A stretch of DNA of 44,053 nucleotides. Source: Lachnospiraceae bacterium (lineage in GTDB: Bacteria > Bacillota > Clostridia > Lachnospirales > Lachnospiraceae). The number at the start of each line of letters is the position of its first letter. Position 1 is the stretch's first letter. Where the stretch lies: the NCBI GenBank assembly GCA_017449765.1, contig JAFTFE010000136.1:1-44053 (forward strand), written 5' to 3'. Positions 17,884-26,673 of this stretch are shown here, in pieces. Under the pieces are notes generated by a model, which had not been told where the DNA came from, made no database searches, and was given only the letters and a program-made list of their open reading frames with translations. A program made the translations under genes and the position numbers.

Positions 17884-19569
17884 TTATTCTACTGAAAGAA
17901 TATAGTAGTATACCGGCTGGTTTCCGGCATTAACCTCAACCTCATAATCAGGATAGCTTTCAGTAAGCATCTTGGATACCTTATCAGCATCTTCTTCCGT
18001 TACATCCTGTCCGTAATATATACTGATAAGCTGCGATCCTTTATCAGACATTTCTGATACAAGTTCCTTAATAACCTCATTTATATCAGTTCCAACGGAT
18101 TTGATACCATCATCGGATATTCCCATGAAGTCTCCGGTCTTAATCTCCTTGCCATCTATCGAGGTATCTCTTACAGCATAAGTTACTTCTCCCGACTTAA
18201 CAGCTCCTAAGCACTCTGTCATACTCTCAGTATTTTCCTCCGGACTAAGTGACGGCTCAAAACCGATTAAAGCACTTATACCCTGTGGTATTGTCTTTGA
18301 AGGAATTACAATAACCTTCTTTTCCTTTTCAATGCTTGCAGCCTGATTAGCAGCAAGTATTATATTCTTATTATTAGGAAGGACAAATACAGTATCGGCA
18401 TTTACTTTGTCTATAGCAGAAAGCACATCATCCGTACTCGGATTCATGGTCTGACCTCCCGATATAATGTGATCTACACCAAGCTCACTGAATATATTGT
18501 CAAGTCCTTCACCCACAGATACCGCTACAAATCCATAAGGTTTCTTTTCCTGTTTTTTCTTCATCTCGGCAAGCTCTTCATCACGCTTTTTCGCTTTTAT
18601 TTTATCCTGCTCCTTGATAAGCTTCTCTTGGTGTTCCTCACGCATATTGTCAATCTTCATACGAGTGAGCGATCCATATTCCAAGCCCTTCTCAAAGGCA
18701 AGTCCCGGATGATTGGTGTGTACATGGATTTTAACAATCTCATCGTCTGCCACACATACCAGCGAATCACCTATGGACAAGAGGTATTCTTTGAATTTCA
18801 CTTCATCATCTATTGTGAATTCCTTTTCAAGATTTATTATAAATTCAGTACAATATCCAAATTTAATATCCGATGTATCAATATTCTCTGTATCAACTCC
18901 TGTTGATGCGGCACCTGATGCTTTAGCCGGCTTTGCAATATCAACAATCTCTTTGCCTATGAGTCCGTTATACACTCCCTTTAAGAACTCCATAAGTCCC
19001 TGACCGCCTGAGTCTACAACTCCGGCTTCTTTAAGAACAGGCAGAAGATCCGGTGTTCTCTGAAGAGTCTCGTCTCCACATTCAATAATTGCCTCTGTAA
19101 AGGCTTCTATGTCAATATCCTGCTCTGCAAGCTCAACAGCCTTCTCAGCCATTCCTTTAGCAACAGTAAGTATAGTTCCTTCCTTTGGCTTCATAACTGC
19201 CTTATATGCTGTCTCTACGGCTCTCACAAATCCATCTGAGATAACATGAACATTTATCTCTGACTTATCTCTGATTTCCTTACAAAAGCCTCTAAGAAGC
19301 TGTGAAAGAATTACGCCCGAATTACCTCTGGCACCTCTTAACGAACCACTGGATATAGTTTTGGACAAATCCTTAATGGTAGGATTACTTAATGAACTAA
19401 CTTCATTCGCAGCAGACATTATGGTAAGCGACATATTGGAACCTGTGTCACCGTCAGGAACAGGGAATACATTAAGTTCATTGATATATTCCTTATTTCT
19501 ATCCAAATTATTAGCTCCTGCAATAAATGCCTTTTGAAGCAATTCTGCATCAATTATCTCTATAGCCAC
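17884..19569 (-). CDS. fakA: Fatty acid kinase / DAK-like protein FakA (YloV family)
   Basis: The 561-residue protein has an N-terminal DhaL-type kinase domain with the nucleotide/metal motif NVFPVPDGDTGSNM and SLRGARGNSGVILSQ. A middle domain carries DEIVKIHVHTNHPG, and a C-terminal domain resembles the DegV-partner region. FakA phosphorylates exogenous fatty acids bound to FakB (DegV) proteins before lipid assembly (family knowledge from Gram-positive homologues). No fakB gene is in the window. It follows asp23 by 32 bases, the common YloU-YloV pairing, and precedes recG as in many Firmicutes. Confidence 0.9.
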   Translation of the reverse strand: MAIEIIDAELLQKAFIAGANNLDRNKEYINELNVFPVPDGDTGSNMSLTIMSAANEVSSLSNPTIKDLSKTISSGSLRGARGNSGVILSQLLRGFCKEIRDKSEINVHVISDGFVRAVETAYKAVMKPKEGTILTVAKGMAEKAVELAEQDIDIEAFTEAIIECGDETLQRTPDLLPVLKEAGVVDSGGQGLMEFLKGVYNGLIGKEIVDIAKPAKASGAASTGVDTENIDTSDIKFGYCTEFIINLEKEFTIDDEVKFKEYLLSIGDSLVCVADDEIVKIHVHTNHPGLAFEKGLEYGSLTRMKIDNMREEHQEKLIKEQDKIKAKKRDEELAEMKKKQEKKPYGFVAVSVGEGLDNIFSELGVDHIISGGQTMNPSTDDVLSAIDKVNADTVFVLPNNKNIILAANQAASIEKEKKVIVIPSKTIPQGISALIGFEPSLSPEENTESMTECLGAVKSGEVTYAVRDTSIDGKEIKTGDFMGISDDGIKSVGTDINEVIKELVSEMSDKGSQLISIYYGQDVTEEDADKVSKMLTESYPDYEVEVNAGNQPVYYYILSVE

Positions 19570-19601
19570 CTCAATTTTCCTCCTAAAAATTGTTCTACCA
19601 A

Positions 19602-19967
19602 CTAATCTATAACTCTAACACCTTCAACGAAGATGTTGATATTCTTAACCGTCATACCGGTCATATCCTCTACGGAATATTTTACCGTACTTATAAGGTT
19701 GTCGCACACAGTAGATATACTCACGCCATATGCTACAATAATATGGAAATCAATTGTAATCTGATTTTCCTCATCTATTACAACATTAACTCCCTTGCTT
19801 ACACTGTCGCCCTTAAGAAGCTTGGCAATGCCATCCTTCATACTTATGGTAGCCATACCGACTATACCGAAGCATTCAAGAGCTGCATGTCCCGCATATT
19901 GAGCTATTACTTCATTTTCTATAACAATGTCTCCAAATTCATTTGTCATATAACCCTTCATAGACAT
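19602..19967 (-). CDS. Asp23/Gls24-family protein (YloU-like)
   Basis: A 121-residue protein of the Asp23/Gls24 family, a group of small cell-envelope-associated stress proteins in Firmicutes. Visible features are the GDIVIENEVIAQYAGHAALECFGIVGM start and the VAYGVSISTVCDNLISTVKYSVEDMTGMTV end typical of the family. A strong AGGAGG ribosome site lies upstream of ATG at 19967. A consensus promoter lies 27-55 bases further upstream, and fakA follows, so the pair is likely an operon. Confidence 0.9.
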   Translation of the reverse strand: MSMKGYMTNEFGDIVIENEVIAQYAGHAALECFGIVGMATISMKDGIAKLLKGDSVSKGVNVVIDEENQITIDFHIIVAYGVSISTVCDNLISTVKYSVEDMTGMTVKNINIFVEGVRVID

Positions 19968-19993
19968 TACCTCCTATATAAACATTCTAAGTA

Positions 19994-20022
19994 ATTATAC
20001 CCATTATATGTAATTTAATCAA
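19994..20022 (-). promoter_or_regulatory. Predicted sigma-A promoter of asp23-fakA
   Basis: On the minus strand, TTGATT (20017-20022) and a perfect TATAAT (19994-19999) are separated by exactly 17 bases, closely upstream of the asp23 ribosome site. Confidence 0.75.
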
Positions 20023-20098
20023 GAATAAAATTTGAACATATTACATAAGTGCCGAATATCTTATTTAAACAATAACTCCTGTTTTAATCAAATAAACC

Positions 20099-20578
20099 TT
20101 AGTCAGGATATATCAGTCTCTCGTCACTTATGTTTTTTATAACCTCATCCAGATATTTCTTACAAATATATCTTGCCATAGGCAGATTCATATCCCTGTA
20201 GTTACCGCAGTCCTTTGCACAGGCTCCCGGCACCTCGCCTTCAAAGGTGCTCATGAACTCAAATAATTCTTTGATAAGAGGTACAATATCTTTCGACTCA
20301 TAATCACCTGCCAGCACAAGATAAAAACCTGTCCTGCAGCCCATTGGTCCGAAATATATGGTCTTATCCTTATAGTCCTCATGATTTCTCATAAATGTCG
20401 CACCAAGATGTTCTATCGTATGTATCTCAGCAGTATTAATAACCGGTTCAAAATTCGGTCTTGTAATTCTTATGTCAAAGGTGGTAACTATATTACCGTT
20501 TACATTGTCCTTCCTTGATACATATATACCCGGCAGAAGTCTGAGATGATCCACAGTAAAGCTTGCTATTTTTTCCAT
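20099..20578 (-). CDS. luxS: S-ribosylhomocysteine lyase LuxS
   Basis: The 159-residue metalloenzyme cleaves S-ribosylhomocysteine to homocysteine and DPD, the AI-2 precursor (family knowledge). The metal site HTIEH (His53, His57) and Cys124 in CAKDCGNY are intact, and Cys81 in PMGCRTGFY is the catalytic cysteine. I chose ATG at 20578 because GGAGGAG lies about 8 bases upstream. An upstream open frame without a ribosome site was rejected. It begins 13 bases after mtnN, so both enzymes of the same short pathway are probably co-transcribed. Confidence 0.97.
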   Translation of the reverse strand: MEKIASFTVDHLRLLPGIYVSRKDNVNGNIVTTFDIRITRPNFEPVINTAEIHTIEHLGATFMRNHEDYKDKTIYFGPMGCRTGFYLVLAGDYESKDIVPLIKELFEFMSTFEGEVPGACAKDCGNYRDMNLPMARYICKKYLDEVIKNISDERLIYPD

Positions 20579-20591
20579 TTTTAATCTCCTC

Positions 20592-21284
20592 CTATATATT
20601 CTCAACTATAGCTTTTACTAATTTAACGCTGTGCTCTATTGCCTTCTTTTCAAAGGTCGGATAATCCTCTGTCGCACTGTCATCCGCTTTATCAGATATA
20701 GCTCTTATAATAAGAAACGGTATCCTGTTAAGATATGCAGCCTGAGCTATGGCAGCTCCTTCCATCTCAGTACAATACCCTGAGAAGTTATCGCATATTC
20801 TGTTCTTCACAGCTTTATCTGAGATAAACTGGTCTCCGCTTACCACACGTCCTTCGAATACCTTTATATCAGGATTAACCCTTTCACAACATTTCTTAGC
20901 TACGTTTCTTAATCTTTCATCAGCGACAAATACCGATGTCTCCATACGGGGTATAACTCCCGGTTCATATCCAAAACCTGTTGCATCCATATCATGTTGA
21001 AGCGCATCGGTAGATAAAACTATATCTCCTATATCAATATCCGCATTAAGGCTTCCCGCAATGCCCGTATTTATAACCGTATCAACACCATACATATCAA
21101 CTAAAATCTGTGTGCAGATACCCGCATTTACCTTACCTATACCGGAACGTACCACAACTACATCCTTACCTGCCATAGTTCCTTTATAAAAATCCATAGA
21201 AGCCTTTGATGAAATATCAACATCAGACATTTCTTCCTTAAGCTTACTTACTTCTTCATCCATTGCACCTATAATACCTAACAT
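20592..21284 (-). CDS. mtnN: 5'-methylthioadenosine/S-adenosylhomocysteine nucleosidase
   Basis: The 230-residue MTA/SAH nucleosidase releases adenine from MTA and SAH, supplying the LuxS substrate (family knowledge). Conserved features are the N-terminal IGAMDEEV, EMEGAAIA around residues 173-180 with catalytic glutamates, and SDKAD with Asp198. The start ATG at 21284 has an AGGAGG site upstream. It lies immediately upstream of luxS and forms a complete two-step route from SAH to homocysteine and AI-2. Confidence 0.96.
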   Translation of the reverse strand: MLGIIGAMDEEVSKLKEEMSDVDISSKASMDFYKGTMAGKDVVVVRSGIGKVNAGICTQILVDMYGVDTVINTGIAGSLNADIDIGDIVLSTDALQHDMDATGFGYEPGVIPRMETSVFVADERLRNVAKKCCERVNPDIKVFEGRVVSGDQFISDKAVKNRICDNFSGYCTEMEGAAIAQAAYLNRIPFLIIRAISDKADDSATEDYPTFEKKAIEHSVKLVKAIVENI

Positions 21285-21397
21285 AAAAGTCCTCCTATTG
21301 TTAATTCATATCAAATCATAATTAAAATTATATAAAATTGTTCAACGACATACACAGTTATTCTAACACTTATCACTCCAATATGCACGAAATTTTG

Positions 21398-21426
21398 TTT
21401 ACTTTTAAAAAAAATTTAGATATAAT
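21398..21426 (+). promoter_or_regulatory. Predicted sigma-A promoter of the membrane-anchored protein
   Basis: TTTACT (21398-21403) and TATAAT (21421-21426) are separated by 17 bases, about 90 bases upstream of the chosen start at 21515. The opposite-facing mtnN gene begins at 21284, so this is a divergent intergenic region. Confidence 0.65.
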
Positions 21427-21514
21427 GAGCAAAGCAGTGACTATGCTTACTGAAATCAGATTTTTACACTGCAAAAAGGTATTAATTATCCTGTCTTTGA
21501 AAGGAATCCGAAGC

Positions 21515-22315
21515 ATGAAAAAGAAAAAACAATTATACTTAATAATTTTTTCGGTTATCTTTTTAATTGCTGTTTTTTTTGCCATATATCTGACAAATAC
21601 AAATAAATATAAAAATAAAAACATAAGTGATCTGCCTGAATACAAACGCATAAACAAAAACGACTATATGATGTCCGTATATGACTACTATGGATACGAT
21701 TATGAAAGGTTAAACAGTATTTATGTAGGAACAGGTCAAAAATATGATGATATATATTTTTTATTAGGAAATATAATTATCAAAGAGAGAATAGGAAAAC
21801 CGGAAGATAATACCGATACATTTTCAATTTATTTTTCTCCTCTTATTCCTGCGGATACTATAGAGTATAAATTCTGTGAAGCCGGTATAATTATTGATGA
21901 TTACTGCTATAGGGTTGACGGATTAGAAGAATTAAAAGAATATATTGATTCATGTACTATATCTATTGACGAGATAATAAAGCTATCAGGCGAAGATACG
22001 GAAGCTATTGATAATAAAATACGCGAAGCATATTCAAATGAACAAATTACCGAATTAAGTGAGCTTCTCTCTGACGAAGCTTACGGCTTGTCAGACAGTG
22101 TATATGTAAAATTTTTAGATTTTCAATATAATTATTGTACTATGGGAAGCGGTTTGGTAATTAATTATTACCCTGTAAATGAATATTTTTATATTGAAGA
22201 CAGATTGGGAGATAACTCGATATATCTCTACAGTACAAAAAATGATGTTGAACCCATAAATATTCTTAACAACCGGGAAGCCGTTGTGCAATTTATCGAA
22301 GATAACACACCTTAA
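21515..22315 (+). CDS. Membrane-anchored protein of unknown function
   Basis: I chose ATG at 21515 (266 residues) because an AAAGGA site lies about 9 bases upstream. The frame stays open further upstream but without a ribosome site, and it passes the predicted promoter. The protein begins with lysines and one transmembrane helix (about residues 5-25), followed by a tyrosine- and aspartate-rich extracellular region. There is no lipobox cysteine. I recognise no family. It is one of few plus-strand genes and sits between the mtnN promoter region and rpmB. Confidence 0.75.
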   Translation: MKKKKQLYLIIFSVIFLIAVFFAIYLTNTNKYKNKNISDLPEYKRINKNDYMMSVYDYYGYDYERLNSIYVGTGQKYDDIYFLLGNIIIKERIGKPEDNTDTFSIYFSPLIPADTIEYKFCEAGIIIDDYCYRVDGLEELKEYIDSCTISIDEIIKLSGEDTEAIDNKIREAYSNEQITELSELLSDEAYGLSDSVYVKFLDFQYNYCTMGSGLVINYYPVNEYFYIEDRLGDNSIYLYSTKNDVEPINILNNREAVVQFIEDNTP

Positions 22316-22402
22316 TATAATAAAATTTTATTATTGTTTAAACCTAAAAACGCCCAAAATAGCGTTGTGTATCTTCATAATTGAAAATATTTCATTTTTT
22401 GC

Positions 22403-22431
22403 TTGCATATTATATTGATTTTTGTTAAAAT
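22403..22431 (+). promoter_or_regulatory. Predicted promoter and leader of rpmB
   Basis: TTGCAT (22403-22408) and TAAAAT (22426-22431) are separated by 17 bases. The roughly 50-base leader contains a small 5-bp hairpin at 22444-22456 before the AGGAGG ribosome site. Whether the hairpin regulates L28 is unknown. Confidence 0.65.
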
Positions 22432-22486
22432 ATGTTCGTTGTGAGCCCGTTGGGCTAATATTCGATTTGTCAAGGAGGTGCTAACG

Positions 22487-22672
22487 ATGGCAAAATGCAG
22501 TATTTGTGAAAAGAACGTTCACTTTGGTAACAATGTGAGCCATTCTCATAGAAGATCAAACAGAATGTGGAAATCAAACATTAAGTCTGTAAAGGCTTTA
22601 GTAAACGGTACACCTAAGAAAATTTATGTATGTACTCAGTGTTTGAAGTCCGGTAAAGTTGAGAGAGCATAA
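22487..22672 (+). CDS. rpmB: 50S ribosomal protein L28
   Basis: This 61-residue large-subunit protein is of the zinc-binding form, with CxxC pairs at Cys4/Cys7 and Cys49/Cys52. The start ATG at 22487 follows AGGAGG by 7 bases and gives MAKCSICEK, the usual L28 beginning. An upstream in-frame ATG is not preceded by a ribosome site. The gene is single, with its own promoter and a shared bidirectional terminator with tex. Confidence 0.97.
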   Translation: MAKCSICEKNVHFGNNVSHSHRRSNRMWKSNIKSVKALVNGTPKKIYVCTQCLKSGKVERA

Positions 22673-22700
22673 AAAATGTCCCCCAAGGGCAACCCATTCT

Positions 22701-22753
22701 AATGGTATAAAAATAACACCTGCCATAATGGCAGGTGTTATTTTTATACCATT
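22701..22753. terminator. Bidirectional terminator between rpmB and tex
   Basis: A perfect 24-bp inverted repeat (22701-22724 and 22730-22753) has a 5-base loop. A-rich and T-rich arms serve as U-tracts in both directions. The tex stop codon lies inside the right arm, so the hairpin terminates both the plus-strand rpmB and the minus-strand tex transcripts. Confidence 0.92.
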
Positions 22754-24888
22754 GAAAGCTGTATTCTCTTCTTTTCAAGGTCAACTCCGATTACGGTAAC
22801 ATCTACTATGTCACCTACCGATACTACTTCAAGCGGATGCTTGATATATTTTTTGCTCATCTTGGATATATGTACAAGTCCGTCCTGATGTACTCCGATA
22901 TCCACAAATGCTCCGAAATCTATTACATTTCTTACAGTTCCCTTTAACTGCATACCCTCAGTTAAATCCTTCATCTCAAGGACATCACTTCTTAAAATCG
23001 GCTTTTCAAGTTCTTCACGAGGATCTCTGCCCGGCTTTTCAAGCTCTTTTAATATATCAATAAGTGTCGGCTCACCAAGTCCGATTTCTTCTGCTGTTTT
23101 CTTGGTATCCTTAACCATACTCCTGATTGAATTACCTTTTACGCCGCCTGTCTTGATATCATCGTCTGATATATTAAGCTTCGTCATAAGAAGTTTAGTT
23201 GCCTCATAGCTCTCAGGATGTACGCTTGTTGAATCAAGCACCTCATCTCCGCCATTTATCCTCATAAATCCTGCACATTGCTCATAAGCCTTCGGTCCAA
23301 GCTTAGGTACCTTAAGAAGTTCTTTACGGTTGTTGAATCTTCCGTTTACATCACGATACGAGACTATGTTTTTGGCTATAGGCTTGCTTATACCTGATAT
23401 GTAGCTAAGAAGCTGTGGCGATGCTGTGTTTAAGTCAACTCCTACGTTATTAACGCAGTCCTCAACTACTGCCGTGAGTGCATTATCGAGATTTTTCTGA
23501 TTCATATCATGCTGATACTGACCTACACCTATGGACTTAGGGTCTATCTTGACAAGCTCGGCAAGCGGGTCCTGAATTCGTCTTGCAATAGATGCCGCAC
23601 TCCTCTGCCACTCGTCAAAATCAGGAAATTCCTCTGTAGCAGCCTTGCTCGCAGAATATATAGATGCTCCTGCTTCATTTACTATTACATATTTTATGTC
23701 CCTGCCTGTCTCCTTAAGTAAATCTACTATAAGAGCCTCAGATTCACGACTTGCAGTACCATTTCCAAGAGATATAAGAGTAACCTTGTATTTATCAATA
23801 AGCTTCTTTAAAATCTCCCTTGCTTCAAGCTCTCTCTTCTTACCCATAGTCGGATATATGATTACAGTATCTAATACCTTGCCTGTCGCATCAACTACAG
23901 CAAGCTTGCTTCCGTGATTATATCCCGGGTCCCATCCAAGTACGGTATGTCCCGCTACAGGCGGCTGCATAAGAAGCTGATGTAAGTTTTTACCGAATAC
24001 ATTTATGGCTCCCTCCTCTGCGTTTTCTGTCAATTCATTTCTAATCTCTCTTTCTATGGACGGAGCGATAAGCCTCTCATAGCTGTCCGCTATGGCTTCT
24101 TCTATGTATTTTGCACTCTCATGCTCAGGGCGATAAATAATTGTCTTATTAAGATATTTAATTATATCCTCGACAGGTGCAATGATTTTTACGGTGACGA
24201 ATTTCTCGGCTTCACCACGATTTATCGCAAGCACGCGGTATCCTGTAAGCTTCTTTATATCATCCTCAAAATCATAATACATCTCATATACGGATTTTGC
24301 TTCACTGTCCTTGGCTGTAGATTTTAAAATTCCTTTATCTTTGGTAAGCTCACGTATAACCTTTCTGTACTCTGCCTCATCAGCATAATTCTCAGCGAGG
24401 ATATCCTTAGCTCCCGCAATGGCTTCCTCTACAGTATTTACTTCCTTCTCCTCGGAAATGTATGCAGTCGCTTCTTCTTCAATAGTCTTCTTAGTCATCT
24501 GGAGAGCTATTATATTTGCAAGTCCCTCTAATCCTTTTTCCTTAGCAATGGTAGCTCTTGTTCTACGCTTAGGTCTGTATGGTCTGTAGAGGTCTTCAAG
24601 CACAACCATAGTCATGGCATCCTCTATCTGTTTTTTTAATTCGTCTGTGAGCTTGCCCTGTTCCTCGATAGTCGCAAGTATTGAAGTTTTCTTTTCTTCG
24701 AGATTTCTAAGATATGTAAGCCTTTCATCAAGACTACGGAGTTGTTCATCATTTAATGAACCTGTAACTTCCTTCCTGTATCTTGAAATAAAAGGTATTG
24801 TATTGCCTTCGTCTATTAATTCTATGGCTTTTTCTACCTGCCATTCTTTTAAATTAAGCTCGGCAGCTATTGTTTTTGAAATGTTCAT
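22744..24888 (-). CDS. tex: S1 RNA-binding protein Tex (YhgF family)
   Basis: The 714-residue nucleic-acid-binding protein carries an N-terminal helical Tex domain, a YqgF-like RNase H fold (VLGWDPGYNHGSKLAVVD), helix-hairpin-helix elements (YISGISKPIAKNIVSYR) and a C-terminal S1 domain (about 640-711). Tex is a conserved transcription-associated factor, not catalytic as far as is known. Length and domain order are normal. Its 5' region starts within 33 bases of a long palindromic element. Confidence 0.95.
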   Translation of the reverse strand: MNISKTIAAELNLKEWQVEKAIELIDEGNTIPFISRYRKEVTGSLNDEQLRSLDERLTYLRNLEEKKTSILATIEEQGKLTDELKKQIEDAMTMVVLEDLYRPYRPKRRTRATIAKEKGLEGLANIIALQMTKKTIEEEATAYISEEKEVNTVEEAIAGAKDILAENYADEAEYRKVIRELTKDKGILKSTAKDSEAKSVYEMYYDFEDDIKKLTGYRVLAINRGEAEKFVTVKIIAPVEDIIKYLNKTIIYRPEHESAKYIEEAIADSYERLIAPSIEREIRNELTENAEEGAINVFGKNLHQLLMQPPVAGHTVLGWDPGYNHGSKLAVVDATGKVLDTVIIYPTMGKKRELEAREILKKLIDKYKVTLISLGNGTASRESEALIVDLLKETGRDIKYVIVNEAGASIYSASKAATEEFPDFDEWQRSAASIARRIQDPLAELVKIDPKSIGVGQYQHDMNQKNLDNALTAVVEDCVNNVGVDLNTASPQLLSYISGISKPIAKNIVSYRDVNGRFNNRKELLKVPKLGPKAYEQCAGFMRINGGDEVLDSTSVHPESYEATKLLMTKLNISDDDIKTGGVKGNSIRSMVKDTKKTAEEIGLGEPTLIDILKELEKPGRDPREELEKPILRSDVLEMKDLTEGMQLKGTVRNVIDFGAFVDIGVHQDGLVHISKMSKKYIKHPLEVVSVGDIVDVTVIGVDLEKKRIQLSMV

Positions 24889-24920
24889 ATTATGTATCCT
24901 CTTTCTTATTTTAATGCTAC

Positions 24921-25110
24921 GGTTGTGTGAGGATTATATATCTATCGCAGGCACGCTCTCGCTAAGATTCGCACGCAACGGTACTAAACTCTTTGTATAT
25001 AATTTGAAATTACCTTTTTACTTCGTAAAAGGAATTTCAAATCACATCCAAATAGCTAAGTACCGGCGGCTCATATTACCTGCTTATAGATATATAATCC
25101 TCACACAACC
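24921..25110. repeat. Long imperfect palindrome B (190 bp) upstream of tex
   Basis: The outer arms, 24921-24945 and 25086-25110, are perfect 25-bp inverted copies. A central hairpin at about 25003-25042 (arms of about 17 bp with one bulge, loop CTTCG) is also inverted. The flanks between them pair more weakly. No gene is visible in 24889-25188 outside this element. It lies between the tex start and the stop of the gene at 25189-25623. Confidence 0.88.
24940..24966. repeat. 27-bp repeat, copy 1 (inside palindrome B)
   Basis: Matches positions 25681-25707 at 25 of 27 bases, in the same orientation. It lies 52-78 bases upstream of the tex start codon (minus strand). The core on the minus strand is GCGAGAGCGTGCCTGCG. 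Confidence 0.8.
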
Positions 25111-25188
25111 TGTATAGTTTTAAAAAAATTTACAAAAATCATTTAACTATAATTTATCTATATTTTATCAAAAATAGACTTTCTTGTT

Positions 25189-25623
25189 TTATAGATATGC
25201 TCTCATGTCTTGTATGAGGTGGTCCTCTGAGTCTATGAGTTTTTGAGCAATGTGTTTTGATTTGTCGTCTGCGGCTTTGAATTCATTCAGGTATCTCTGC
25301 AGGGATTTTATTCCCATGTTACAGCCTTCGGTAACTAAGTCTGCGATTGTGTGGTCACTGTCATCTACGGCAACCTTAACATTTGTCTTCATCCATGACA
25401 TTCCTTTAGCCATGGGATTAGGATTTTTACCATCATCATGGTATTCCTTAAGAAGCTCTGTAGTATCTTTTTCTAAGTCGCGGCTTATCTCAAGCGTACG
25501 ATACATACACTCCGACATTTTTTTATTCTTAGTATATTTTAACATTTCCTCAAGACTGTCTATACCCATTCTTATACCTGCGTCACACTCACGCAATAAT
25601 TTAATTGTATCATCATTAATCAT
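25189..25623 (-). CDS. Small helical protein, possibly ferritin-like four-helix bundle
   Basis: I chose ATG at 25623 (144 residues) because a GAGG site lies 8 bases upstream. The open frame continues upstream into the repeat but has no ribosome site there. The protein is almost entirely helical, with two related segments (RECDAGIRMGIDSLEEML and TEGCNMGIKSLQRYLNEF). This recalls DUF2383-like ferritin-related bundles. No clear metal ligands are visible, so the family call is weak. It sits alone between palindrome B and the transporter gene. Confidence 0.6.
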   Translation of the reverse strand: MINDDTIKLLRECDAGIRMGIDSLEEMLKYTKNKKMSECMYRTLEISRDLEKDTTELLKEYHDDGKNPNPMAKGMSWMKTNVKVAVDDSDHTIADLVTEGCNMGIKSLQRYLNEFKAADDKSKHIAQKLIDSEDHLIQDMRAYL

Positions 25624-25680
25624 AATATTTACCTCACTTTTCCTGTGATTTTTTTTGAAAACGGTTGGATATGTTTGATA

Positions 25681-25707
25681 ATCTATCGCAGGCACGCTTT
25701 CGCCAAG
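25681..25707. repeat. 27-bp repeat, copy 2
   Basis: Matches 24940-24966 at 25 of 27 bases. It lies 58-84 bases upstream of the start of the small helical protein, a position like that of copy 1 before tex. It is not embedded in a palindrome as clearly as copy 1. Confidence 0.8.
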
Positions 25708-25776
25708 TTAACTAAAAAACATTAGCTACTAATAATCACATAAAATTATTAATATTATGCGGCAACTATTATGATT

Positions 25777-26673
25777 TTATACTGTTTTTTCTTTTTTATG
25801 ATGTACTGTGAAGTACCATTTTATAACTGCTGTTCCGATTATGATTATGTAGCCGATTACACTTAAGTAGTCGGGAATTTGGTCTAAGAAGAAAAAACCA
25901 AATATCGCTGTAAATATTACGATTGAAAAATCATATACTGAGATTTCCTTCGCAGGTGCATTTGCATATGCTTTAGTTATAAATATCTGTCCGCCTGCTG
26001 CCGCAAAGCCGGTAAGTATGAGGAATCCCCACTGCTTCATAGTCATAGGTGAATAGTTAAACAAAAGATACGGAGTAAGCATAAGTGTCGTAAATCCGGA
26101 GAAGAAAGCAACTATTATCATACTGTTTTCCCCACGTATACCAAGCTTTCTCACATAAGCATAGGCAAGTCCCGCTCCAAGTCCTCCTAAAACTCCTGCA
26201 AGTGCAGGAATAACCTCTGAAGAAAATGTCGGTTTTACGACGAATAAAGCCCCTGTAAATGCTGAAATAACAGCAAGCCATTCATACCGATTGGCAATTT
26301 CCTTAAGTGCAAATATCGAGAATATGATTGCGAAAAAAGGCGACAATTTATTTAATATAGATGCATCCGAAATATGCATATGGTCTACAGCGTAGAAATT
26401 ACATACCATACCAAGTCCACCGCTTATAGAACGGATAAGAAGATACCCGGTATTGCCATCGCCTATCTTAAAAGGAGTGTGACTCTTAATTAATGTTCCA
26501 ACAGATATTACAAGTGCAAAAAAATTTCTGAAAAAACATTTTTGCAATGTAGGCACATCTCCTGAAAGTCTTATAAACAAATTCATAAGTGCAAAGCAGA
26601 ATGCTGATGTGATTATATATATTACGCCTAATTTATAATTACTTTTTCTATCTGCAGTAGACAACCTCAACAC
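25777..26673 (-). CDS. DMT-superfamily transporter (EamA family)
   Basis: This membrane protein of about 298 residues has ten predicted helices in two EamA repeats, including NLFIRLSGDVPTLQKCFFRN in the first and FFSGFTTLMLTPYLLF in the second. Members export small metabolites (family knowledge), but the substrate is not predictable. The frame is open further upstream inside thiI. I chose the GTG at 26673; a TTG at 26664 is an equally plausible start. Either way it overlaps the end of thiI by 17-26 bp, so translation may be coupled. Confidence 0.82.
   Translation of the reverse strand: MLRLSTADRKSNYKLGVIYIITSAFCFALMNLFIRLSGDVPTLQKCFFRNFFALVISVGTLIKSHTPFKIGDGNTGYLLIRSISGGLGMVCNFYAVDHMHISDASILNKLSPFFAIIFSIFALKEIANRYEWLAVISAFTGALFVVKPTFSSEVIPALAGVLGGLGAGLAYAYVRKLGIRGENSMIIVAFFSGFTTLMLTPYLLFNYSPMTMKQWGFLILTGFAAAGGQIFITKAYANAPAKEISVYDFSIVIFTAIFGFFFLDQIPDYLSVIGYIIIIGTAVIKWYFTVHHKKEKTV

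Noticed and set aside
21317-21345. Promoter for mtnN on the minus strand
   Set aside because: A TTGAAC-like -35 is present at 21340-21345, but no -10 at a suitable distance matches well.
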